From: Acidilobaceae archaeon
GTDB lineage: Archaea; Thermoproteota; Thermoprotei_A; Sulfolobales; Acidilobaceae
Assembly (NCBI GenBank): GCA_027039295.1
Contig: JALWEW010000015.1
Coordinates: 1 to 5,669, forward strand
DNA length: 5,669 nucleotides
Direction of reading: 5' to 3'
Shown here: piece after piece, positions 1 to 5,669 of the stretch
Layout of the letters: each line of letters opens with the position of its first letter
Numbering within the stretch: the first letter of the stretch is position 1
Made by a program: the position numbers and the translations under genes
The notes under the pieces: generated by a model
Told to the model about the DNA's origin: nothing
Databases searched by the model: none
What the model saw: only the letters and a program-made list of their open reading frames with translations

Positions 1-184
1 CAACGCCATACGCATTCGCTATCGCAAGCCTTAACGTGATCCTCATGGGCGTGGGCTTGAGTATGTGGTGTATCCTAAGGGTTACCTCCCTCCTCTTTAT
101 AAGTGGATTGTACCACTCCCTCTCGACGTGGGCTATCACGCCCTCGCCGAGGTCTATCTTCTTCAGCTGCTCCTGCCCGCTCAA
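1..184 (-). CDS. rps24e: 30S ribosomal protein S24e, N-terminal part (3' end outside window)
   Basis: This is the first 61 codons of a minus-strand gene that runs off the left edge. The visible protein starts MSGQEQLKKIDL and contains the S24e core: a beta strand ending in a valine-rich turn, then YNPLIKRREV (residues 25-34) and ILKPTPMRITLRLAIANAYG (41-60), the family's conserved NPL-KRREV and K-PTP-R blocks. S24e is an archaeal/eukaryotic protein of the small ribosomal subunit. Start choice: upstream in frame there is a stop (TAG at 236-238) and the only start-type codon between it and the conserved region is TTG at 182-184, so a TTG start is essentially forced. The gene lies 62 nt after the dephospho-CoA kinase and has its own TATA-like box at 228-235. 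Identity is firm from the motif blocks; the full length cannot be seen. Confidence 0.93.
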   Translation of the reverse strand, partial: MSGQEQLKKIDLGEGVIAHVEREWYNPLIKRREVTLRIHHILKPTPMRITLRLAIANAYGV

Positions 185-188
185 CCTG

Positions 189-202
189 CAGGGGCACCCC
201 TG
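189..202. repeat. short inverted repeat in the S24e leader
   Basis: On the minus strand the arms CAGGGG and CCCCTG are separated only by TG. As RNA this can form a 5-bp stem with a GTGC loop. It sits 4 nt before the TTG start of S24e, close to the predicted 5' end of the transcript, and its left arm contains the only good Shine-Dalgarno-like string (GGGGTG). It may be an operator, a translational switch or chance in GC-rich DNA. Confidence 0.4.
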
Positions 203-227
203 TACCTGCGAGCACCAGCTATTCGGG

Positions 228-235
228 CTTATATG
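228..235 (-). promoter_or_regulatory. putative TATA box of S24e
   Basis: The minus strand reads CATATAAG here. With the usual archaeal spacing of about 25-27 nt, transcription would start near 204-206, giving a leader of about 20 nt before the TTG start at 184. The box lies between the stop of the dephospho-CoA kinase gene and S24e, so S24e can be transcribed apart from the upstream operon. No clear purine-rich BRE is seen. Confidence 0.5.
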
Positions 236-246
236 CTACCACCAGG

Positions 247-789
247 CTACTCCACGCCCACCAGCCCTGGGGCTAGGTAGGTGTGCCTGAGCCAGGCGTC
301 CAGCCTCCTAGCCCTCGACACGTATATCAGGGCCATCCCCCTCCCCGGGACCCCGTACGTGACCATCGAGCCCTCGGGCATGCACTCTATTAGCGGCAGG
401 GCCAGCATGTCCTCCTCGCCGTCCACTCTGACCGCGTGGAGGCCCCCTGTCCTCGCTAGCCTGCAGAGGAGGCTCATGGCCTCGGCGGTGATCGTGCCCG
501 GAGGGTTTGCTATCCTGTGTATCTCAAATATCGAAGGCGGGGTTATCCCGCTCAGGCGCTCGCTCCTCCTGGTCTTGGCGTCGTAGACCAGCACAGCAAG
601 GGGTGGGCGCAGGGCTCCACGCTCGATGTCTTCGAGGCAGTACTTGGAGACTATGTCTCCCACACAGGCCAGGGGCGCCCTCCTGGGGATTAGTCTAGTG
701 CACGCGGGCCCCGCGCAGAGCAGGCCTCGAGGCCAGGCGAAGTCCCTCCTCCTCTCACGTGGCAGTAGGAGCGCTGGGTGGAGGGGCAA
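247..789 (-). CDS. GTP-dependent dephospho-CoA kinase (DUF359 family)
   Basis: The product (180 aa) matches the archaeal DUF359 family, which phosphorylates the 3'-OH of dephospho-CoA with GTP in the last step of CoA synthesis and is unrelated to bacterial CoaE. Visible family blocks are LP-ERR near residues 9-14, VGD (43-45), YDAKTRR (69-75), NPPGTIT (95-101) and VDGEEDMLALP (122-132); the acidic and lysine residues in the GD, D-x-K-T and GEED blocks are those the family conserves around its active site. Length is normal for the family. The start is TTG at 787-789, three bases after the Spt4 stop, and no other in-frame start precedes the conserved LP-ERR segment. The N-terminal third is rich in Arg and Cys (C25, C30, C42, C51). 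It is probably co-transcribed with spt4 and rpo7, a neighbourhood I recall from other archaea. Confidence 0.88.
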   Translation of the reverse strand: MPLHPALLLPRERRRDFAWPRGLLCAGPACTRLIPRRAPLACVGDIVSKYCLEDIERGALRPPLAVLVYDAKTRRSERLSGITPPSIFEIHRIANPPGTITAEAMSLLCRLARTGGLHAVRVDGEEDMLALPLIECMPEGSMVTYGVPGRGMALIYVSRARRLDAWLRHTYLAPGLVGVE

Positions 790-792
790 AGC

Positions 793-1002
793 CTAGAAGC
801 CCCCGACCTTTATGGCGTATATGTAAGCTTTCTCCTTACCCAGGACCTTGGCTACGAAGCTCTCCTTGGGGTCGAGTATGATTACCATGCCCTCCCAGTC
901 ATCGGTGAAGGTCGAGCCTCCACAGACGGGGCAGACGTCGGCGTCCCTCTTAACGAGGGCCCCGCAGTTCCTGCAAGCCTTGAATATGCTCCTCCTAGGC
1001 AT
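793..1002 (-). CDS. spt4: transcription elongation factor Spt4 (RpoE'')
   Basis: A 69-aa protein with one four-cysteine zinc site, C10-x2-C13 and C24-x2-C27, followed by the typical Spt4 tail: FTDDWEGMVIILDP (residues 32-45) and a closing strand AYIYAIKVG. Archaeal Spt4 pairs with the NGN domain of Spt5 and clamps RNA polymerase for processive elongation. Length matches the family (about 60-70 aa). The start is ATG at 1000-1002, overlapping the end of rpo7 by 8 nt, with GGAGG nine bases upstream inside rpo7. The rpo7-spt4 pair is a classic archaeal gene couple, and the overlap suggests coupled translation. Identity is firm. Confidence 0.95.
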   Translation of the reverse strand: MPRRSIFKACRNCGALVKRDADVCPVCGGSTFTDDWEGMVIILDPKESFVAKVLGKEKAYIYAIKVGGF

Positions 1003-1555
1003 TCGAACCAGCCTCCTCCCTTATCCAGTCCTCCCTGCCAAGATAGGGCTGCCTCATGGTCAGGCCTATCCTGAGCTGCTTTGAAGCCCTGTTCGCGCCG
1101 CTTATCTGCACTATCCTAACCCTGACCACATCGCCCACGCCCACGCTGCGCCCGGTCTCGACGCCTGTGAAGGACCTGGCTGCCGGTTGGTACTCAACTT
1201 TATCATCCATTATCTGGCTCCTATGCACGAATCCATCCAGGGGACCCAGGTCCACGAAGAGGCCGAACTCCCTCGCTTCCTTTACGCGTCCCCTAGCGAC
1301 CTCGAGGAGCAGGGGCTTGTAGGCTAGTACCTCGTACTCCACGGGGTAGTATATGTTAGGGTCTGCTGGGAGTAGGATGCCGTCGCCGAGGACGCGGGCC
1401 TCGGTTACGGCGAGGAATATACCGTGCTCTGGGTCCCTGGTGCCCTCCAGCGAGGCCCTCAGTATGTCCAGCGCTGCCTCATCGAGGGATCTGCCCTCCC
1501 TCATGTAGCTCGGCGGTATCCCGACCCACTCCCTCAGTCTGTAGACTACATACAA
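995..1555 (-). CDS. rpo7: DNA-directed RNA polymerase subunit Rpo7 (RpoE')
   Basis: This is the archaeal counterpart of eukaryotic Rpb7, which with Rpo4 forms the RNA polymerase stalk. From a TTG start at 1555 the protein has 186 aa: an N-terminal RNP-like half opening YVVYRLREWVGIPP, a GDG turn (57-59), and an S1/OB RNA-binding half with GRVKEAREFGLFVDLGPLDG (89-108), FVHRSQIMDD (109-118) and the C-terminal LTMRQPYLG (165-173) typical of archaeal Rpo7. Known homologues begin right at the M-Y-x-L/V segment, which fits TTG 1555; GGGGTG lies nine bases before it. Longer alternatives start at GTG 1567 or GTG 1597 (200 aa, 34 nt after the PIN gene) and cannot be excluded. Minus-strand A/T-rich strings at 1632-1637 and 1611-1621 could be internal promoters, but the gene is more simply part of the aIF2-gamma operon. 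Confidence 0.94.
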   Translation of the reverse strand: MYVVYRLREWVGIPPSYMREGRSLDEAALDILRASLEGTRDPEHGIFLAVTEARVLGDGILLPADPNIYYPVEYEVLAYKPLLLEVARGRVKEAREFGLFVDLGPLDGFVHRSQIMDDKVEYQPAARSFTGVETGRSVGVGDVVRVRIVQISGANRASKQLRIGLTMRQPYLGREDWIREEAGSNA

Positions 1556-1631
1556 GCCCCTCAGCACCCCAGGAGGCTCGGTGCCGCGGCCCGCCACGCG
1601 TTGTAGAGCCTCTTTATCCGTTAACCCCCAG

Positions 1632-2081
1632 TTATAATGGGGCCCACTCGACCTCGAGCCTGCCCTCGCTCTCCCGATAGTAGAGAGTCGGAATACCGAG
1701 CCTCCTCAGGCGCCTCCTAAGGGCTCTATCACTCGTCGCAACAATTACCCTGCAACCCTCCCCCCTTAGGGCCCTCGCCAGTTCTTCTATGGCGTCATCC
1801 GCCTCGCCACTGGAGGCCTCGAGCCAGCGGACGCCAAGTGAGCCCGCCAGGCGTAGGGCTGTGCTGGCTAGTCTCCTCGTCGAGATGCGCGGGTGCCCCG
1901 TAGCCAGCCTCTCTAGCTCGGTCCTCACGGCTCTTGGGGCTACGAGGGTATAGGAGGCCTCAAGCGCCTCGGCTATCATGCTAGGGGCTACGAGGCCGCC
2001 GGCCATCATCATTAGCGTGTTTGAGTCCAGGATTACGACTACTCCTACTCCTTTACGATTCCCCAGCCTACAAGCCTCCAT
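1632..2081 (-). CDS. PIN-domain ribonuclease (FCF1/VapC9-like)
   Basis: A 149-aa single PIN domain, the fold of Mg-dependent endoribonucleases. The acidic residues expected for the metal site are present: D19 in VVILDSNTLMM, E55 (or E57) in RTELERLA, D95/D96 in SGEADDAI, and D118 in VATSDRALRRRLRRLG. The context, directly after aIF2-gamma and before rpo7, is where archaea often carry an FCF1/Utp24-like PIN protein, a family linked in eukaryotes to 18S rRNA processing; no antitoxin gene is adjacent, so a toxin role is unlikely. The start is ATG at 2079-2081, 37 nt inside the aIF2-gamma gene. This overlap seems needed, because the next in-frame ATG lies beyond the first catalytic Asp. An arginine-rich patch near 119-127 could bind RNA. 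The precise substrate is not deducible. Confidence 0.85.
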   Translation of the reverse strand: MEACRLGNRKGVGVVVILDSNTLMMMAGGLVAPSMIAEALEASYTLVAPRAVRTELERLATGHPRISTRRLASTALRLAGSLGVRWLEASSGEADDAIEELARALRGEGCRVIVATSDRALRRRLRRLGIPTLYYRESEGRLEVEWAPL

Positions 2082-3286
2082 TTCCCGTGTACCCTCTTAC
2101 TAATCGCTACCCTAGCGCCTCCCCAGGTGACCACGGGCCTGCGCAGTACGACTTCGAGCGTGTCCTTGCCGACCCTAGTAGCTATCCCGAGCGTTATGGC
2201 CGTTCCCACGGTGAGCATTAGGGGCTCCCTGGGCTGGATGCCTGTTATCCTAACCTCCTCCTTCGCCCCCACAACCCTCTCGAGGAGCCTATACTCTATG
2301 TGGAGCCTATCGAAGACTGGCGGCAGCTGACCCGGCTTGCCCACGGCGTTCCCGACGAGGTTATCGGACTTAGTTAGGCTGGGATCTAGTTTTGTCCCTA
2401 TCGCCACGAGGCCCCCTGGCTTGGCCTCCTTTACCTCTATCCTGCCGAACCTCAAACTCTCGATTGTAGTGTAGAGTGGGACGTACTCTATCTTACCGCC
2501 CCTCCTGACGGGGGCGCCTGGCCTTATCTCTATCTCGTCGCCCACCCTGAAGACGCCCTGCATCACTGCTCCACCTATGACGCCCCCGACAAGCTTCTCC
2601 GGGGGTGTGCCTGGCTTGTTGACGTCGAAGCTCCTGGCCACGAACATGAGGGGCGGTTTGTCGAGGTCCCTGGGGGGAGTGGGAATGTACTCCTCTATGG
2701 CTGCGATTACAGCATCTATATTGGCCCTTTTCAGGGCGCTCACCGGTATTATCGGGGCGTCCTCGGCCCAGGTGCCCTCCAGGAACTTCTTTATCTCCCT
2801 ATAGCTCTCCCTAGCCCTCTCAGGGGTTACCACGTCAACCTTATTCTGAACCACCACTATGTTCCTCACGCCTATGATGTCCAGTGCAACGAAGTGCTCA
2901 CGGGTCTGGGGCTGAGGGCACGGCTCGTTGGCCGCTATAACCAGTATCGCACCATCCATCAACGCCGCGCCCGAGAGCATCGTTGCCATCAGTATCTCGT
3001 GGCCGGGTGCATCGACGTATGACATCCTCCTCCTGAGGACTGGCCGGGCGCTGGGGTTGCACTCGCAGACAGGCTCGGGGCTATAGGCTTCAATGCCCTC
3101 GCAGCCCTCACAATACCACGCCTCGCCATCGGCGTAGCCGAGCTTTATCGTCATCCCACGCCTGATCTCCTCGCTATGCCTCATAGTCCATATGCCCGTG
3201 AGGGCCTGAACTAGGGTAGTCTTACCGTGGTCCACGTGGCCGACGACGCCGATGTTAACCTCGGGTTGCCTCTCGGCCTCAGCCAC
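2045..3286 (-). CDS. eif2g: translation initiation factor aIF2, gamma subunit
   Basis: A 413-aa GTPase, full length for the family. Visible landmarks: P-loop GHVDHGKTT (16-24), switch I RRGMTIKLGY (42-51), zinc knuckle cysteines C59, C62, C74 and C76, DAPGH (92-96), NKVD (148-151) and SAL (183-185), followed by two beta-barrel domains (about 208-320 and 325-413), including the DVNKPGTPPEKLVGGVIGG segment specific to the gamma subunit. With the alpha and beta subunits it carries initiator Met-tRNA to the small ribosomal subunit in a GTP-dependent way. The start is GTG at 3284-3286, giving MAEAERQPEVNIGVVGH; a TATA-like box lies at 3326-3334. It is the first gene of the minus-strand operon that continues with PIN, rpo7, spt4 and dephospho-CoA kinase. 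S6e, often its neighbour in archaea, is absent here; a divergent hydrolase takes its place. Confidence 0.97.
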   Translation of the reverse strand: MAEAERQPEVNIGVVGHVDHGKTTLVQALTGIWTMRHSEEIRRGMTIKLGYADGEAWYCEGCEGIEAYSPEPVCECNPSARPVLRRRMSYVDAPGHEILMATMLSGAALMDGAILVIAANEPCPQPQTREHFVALDIIGVRNIVVVQNKVDVVTPERARESYREIKKFLEGTWAEDAPIIPVSALKRANIDAVIAAIEEYIPTPPRDLDKPPLMFVARSFDVNKPGTPPEKLVGGVIGGAVMQGVFRVGDEIEIRPGAPVRRGGKIEYVPLYTTIESLRFGRIEVKEAKPGGLVAIGTKLDPSLTKSDNLVGNAVGKPGQLPPVFDRLHIEYRLLERVVGAKEEVRITGIQPREPLMLTVGTAITLGIATRVGKDTLEVVLRRPVVTWGGARVAISKRVHGKWRLVGWGIVKE

Positions 3287-3325
3287 CCTTGTACCCCCTG
3301 GCCCTCTAGGCCGGCCACGGCTACC

Positions 3326-3334
3326 TATTATACT
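3326..3334 (-). promoter_or_regulatory. putative TATA box of the aIF2-gamma operon
   Basis: The minus strand reads AGTATAATA, the most A/T-rich string in the divergent spacer. Usual spacing predicts a transcription start near 3304 and a leader of about 17 nt before the GTG at 3286, with a G-run (Shine-Dalgarno-like) in it. An 8-bp palindrome GGCCGGCC (3309-3316) falls between box and start. Confidence 0.5.
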
Positions 3335-3432
3335 TGGGGAGGCGGTCGTCCGAGGGTACTCCCGTCATAGCCCGTCGGCTCTACCTAAAGCGCCTCTTCA
3401 TCCCGCCGTCCCTATTCGAGTGCCTTGAAGCC

Positions 3433-3440
3433 GTTAAAGC
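3433..3440 (+). promoter_or_regulatory. weak TATA-like box before the metallo-hydrolase gene
   Basis: The plus strand reads GTTAAAGC. It would place transcription start near 3462-3465, so the mRNA of the GTG-started gene at 3471 would have a leader of only a few bases. GGGTGG (3461-3466) just before the start is the ribosome binding site candidate, which fits better if transcription begins slightly earlier. Confidence 0.3.
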
Positions 3441-3470
3441 CTAGGCCGTGCACGCGCCTCGGGTGGGTCT

Positions 3471-4379
3471 GTGGCGTCAAACATTCTAGTATTCGAGGAC
3501 TTCGAGTTCCCCCTCGACAGGCCCGTCAACTACTACCTGCTGGAGGTTGGCGGCTATAGGGTTCTCGTTGACACGGGTACATCGCAGGGCCTCTCGAAGC
3601 CGGGGGCCCCGAGGGCCGATATAGTCGTCATCACCCACTATCACCTGGATCACAGTGGAGGCCTCATAGCGATCGCTCGGTGGGAGGACAAGCCCTTGGT
3701 ATGTGCCTCGGAGGATACAGCGAGGATCCTGTATGACCTGAGGCTGATGGAAGAGAGGATGGCCGTGATAGCGGATGCCGTGGGGTTCCGCGGCCTGATA
3801 GGGGAGGCTAACAGGCTCTTCGAGGGCATGAGGAGGCGCTACGAGGCCATAAGCAGGGCCGCCCAGGAGCTGGGGCTCGAGCCCCCCGAGAAGTGCCTCG
3901 GGAAGCTGGGGGGATCCTACCTGGAGTGCCCCGGCCACTCGGACGACCACATCTGCGTCATTATGGCTGGCAGGGCCTTCGTCGGCGATAACATAGTCGG
4001 GGGGCCCAACGTGACCCTGCGCGACATGTACAGGTACTTTGAGTCAATGTACAGGCTCCTAGCGGTGGAGACCTACAGCGCCGTACACCCAGGCCACGGG
4101 CCCCACGAGCTCGACAGGAGCGGGGCGGCCGAGGCCATAGTCGAGACCATGAAGAGTAAGAGGAAGAGACTCGCGGCCGTCCTTGCCGCCATAGCTGGTA
4201 GCGGGGGCTGGGTGGGGCTCGACAGAGTGTTCGGGAGCGTGTATAGGAACCTCCCAAACCTGATGGTGGCGTGGGTGGCCGCCAGGAGCCTGCTGGGGTA
4301 TCTAACAGGCCTCGAGGCAGATGGCGTGGTGGAGGTTGACAGGTCAACCTCGCCCTGGCGCGTGAGGGTTAGGCTCTAG
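3471..4379 (+). CDS. metallo-beta-lactamase-fold hydrolase, LACTB2-like
   Basis: A 302-aa soluble enzyme with the full binuclear metal site of the metallo-beta-lactamase superfamily: D34 in VDTG, H56-x-H58-x-D60-H61 in THYHLDHSGG, H156 in CPGHSDDH, D173 in VGDNIVGG, and H206/H209 in HPGHGP. The order CPGH-S-DDH, GD-x-I, then H-x-x-HGP followed by a C-terminal winged-helix-like domain (about 215-302) resembles LACTB2-type proteins, whose human member is an endoribonuclease; glyoxalase II-like hydrolases are the other possibility. The stretch between H61 and H156 is about 30 residues longer than in LACTB2 and holds a charged helix-rich insert (about 83-135). The start is GTG 3471, with GGGTGG just upstream. 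It diverges from the aIF2-gamma operon and converges on S28e, sharing the CTAG at the stop. Fold and metal site are firm; the substrate is unknown. Confidence 0.88.
   Translation: MASNILVFEDFEFPLDRPVNYYLLEVGGYRVLVDTGTSQGLSKPGAPRADIVVITHYHLDHSGGLIAIARWEDKPLVCASEDTARILYDLRLMEERMAVIADAVGFRGLIGEANRLFEGMRRRYEAISRAAQELGLEPPEKCLGKLGGSYLECPGHSDDHICVIMAGRAFVGDNIVGGPNVTLRDMYRYFESMYRLLAVETYSAVHPGHGPHELDRSGAAEAIVETMKSKRKRLAAVLAAIAGSGGWVGLDRVFGSVYRNLPNLMVAWVAARSLLGYLTGLEADGVVEVDRSTSPWRVRVRL
4332..4351. repeat. perfect 9-bp inverted repeat at the 3' end of the hydrolase gene
   Basis: The arms GAGGTTGAC (4332-4340) and GTCAACCTC (4343-4351) are exact reverse complements with a 2-nt centre. It lies inside the last codons of the hydrolase (encoding roughly EVDRSTS) and 24 nt beyond the S28e stop on the other strand. 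As RNA either strand could fold into a stem of about 8 bp with a 4-nt loop, so it may mark or protect the 3' end of one or both convergent transcripts. Confidence 0.5.
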
Positions 4380-4618
4380 CGGCGGCGCCTGCTCAGCTTC
4401 CTCGCCTCCCTCTCGGTCTCCCGCAGTATGAGTATGTCGCCGATCCTGACGGGTCCCATAACGTTCCTCGTAATTATCCTCCCCTTATCCCTGCCCTCGA
4501 GGATCCTAACTCTGACCTGCGTCACCTCACCAGCCACGCCGGTCCTGCCTATGATCTGGATTACCTCCGCGGGGTACCCTATCTCCTCGATGATGCTCTC
4601 CTCCCTCTCCTCGGCCAC
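4376..4618 (-). CDS. rps28e: 30S ribosomal protein S28e
   Basis: A small-subunit protein with an OB-like beta barrel, found in archaea and eukaryotes. The signature run is complete: GYPAEVIQIIGRTGVAGEVTQVRVRILEGRDKGRIITRNVMGPVRIGDILILRETEREAR, ending in a basic tail RRRR. Confidence 0.95.
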   Translation of the reverse strand: MAEEREESIIEEIGYPAEVIQIIGRTGVAGEVTQVRVRILEGRDKGRIITRNVMGPVRIGDILILRETEREARKLSRRRR

Positions 4619-5669
4619 TGCCCAGCACCGGGTCACACGCTGGGGCTGGGGCAAGGGCTATAAGCGCGGCGCCCGCGTTCTCCACGGCAAGCACGGGGTG
4701 TGGAGTAGTGCCCAAGCTGAGGACGTGCAGCTACTGCGGTGCAGTCATAGAGCCTGGCACGGGTATAATGTACGTGACACGCAGGGGCGAGGTGCTGTGG
4801 TTCTGCAGTAGCAAGTGCTTCAAGAACTACCTCAAACTCCGCAGGAAGCCGGCCAAGGTCACGTGGGTGGCTAAGAGGAGGTCAGGCAAGATATAGGAGG
4901 CAATCCTCATCCTTAAAACGCCCCACACCTGGGAGCGGGGCCTCGGGTGTGGGGCGTGGCCGTTGAGAAGACCCTGGTGCTCGTGAAGCCCGATGGTGTC
5001 CGGAGGGGCCTCGTAGGCGAGGTCATAAGCAGGTTCGAGAGGAAGGGCCTTAAGATAAGGGCCCTTAAGATGCTGTGGATGAGCCGTGAGCAGGCCGAGG
5101 AGTTCTACTCTGTGCACCGCGACAAGCCATTCTTCAGGGACCTAGTGGAGTTCATAACTAGCGGGCCCATAGTGGCTATGGTGCTGGAGGGCGACTCCGC
5201 CATTAAGGTGGTGCGCCTCATGATAGGCGCCACGGATGGTCGCAAGGCCCAGCCCGGCACGATAAGGGGCGACTACGCCCTCTCGATACAGGAGAATGTC
5301 GTGCACGCCAGCGATTCCAGGGAGAGCTTCGAGAGGGAGTTCAAGGTGGTCTTCAGGGAGGAGGAGGTGGTGCCGGAGTACTAGGCCTTCTCGAGGATTC
5401 TCTTGAGCCGGGCCAGTACTAGGTTGAACGACTTGTCCCCACTCCTTCTCTTGATCTCTGCTATCTCCTTCAGCGTTAGGATCTCGTCGTCGCTTAGGAG
5501 GTCGCGGAACTCGGTTATCAGCTTCATGGCATGCTCGGCGGGCACGTCAGTATAGACTATGTCCCCTTCATCTATGTGCCTGCCCACGAGGACCCTGCCC
5601 GCTATCGAGACGGCAACCGCCATGCCTGGCCTTGCTATGGGTAGGCTCCTATCGCGGTCCTTGATAGCC

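Overview
The window looks like a GC-rich hyperthermophilic crenarchaeote, probably of the Desulfurococcales/Acidilobales type. The evidence is an entirely archaeal gene set (Rpo7, Spt4, aIF2-gamma, aIF5B, S24e, S28e, L24e, GTP-dependent dephospho-CoA kinase), heavy use of AGG (Arg) and ATA (Ile) codons, very tight gene packing, and mostly GTG/TTG start codons. The exact genus cannot be fixed from the sequence alone. No mobile element, CRISPR array, tRNA or rRNA gene is seen; this is conserved housekeeping DNA.

Left half, all on the minus strand (read from right to left, 3286 down to 1): aIF2-gamma, then a small PIN-domain nuclease overlapping it by 37 nt, then RNA polymerase subunit Rpo7 (RpoE'), then the zinc protein Spt4 (overlapping Rpo7 by 8 nt), then a DUF359 GTP-dependent dephospho-CoA kinase (3 nt after Spt4), and finally the first 61 codons of ribosomal protein S24e running off the left edge. 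S24e appears to have its own TATA box. The first five are packed like one operon that links translation initiation, RNA processing, transcription and CoA synthesis.

Centre: a 184-nt divergent spacer separates aIF2-gamma from a plus-strand LACTB2-like metallo-beta-lactamase-fold hydrolase (3471-4379). This gene ends head-on against minus-strand S28e, and the two stop codons share the tetranucleotide CTAG.

Right half: S28e (minus) and L24e (plus) diverge from a 90-nt spacer with one near-palindromic TATA box in its middle. L24e is followed by nucleoside diphosphate kinase (ndk), whose leader holds a striking 11-bp inverted repeat spanning the predicted transcription start, the ribosome binding site and the start codon. 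ndk converges on the C-terminal end of aIF5B (minus, running off the right edge), again with stop codons sharing CTAG. The usual archaeal order L7Ae-S28e-L24e-NDK-IF5B is therefore present but with S28e and aIF5B inverted relative to L24e-ndk.

The genes are ordinary core genes. The unexplained interest lies in the regulatory layout: both convergent junctions share CTAG stops, one TATA box may be shared by two divergent ribosomal protein genes, and three inverted repeats lie at gene ends or starts.
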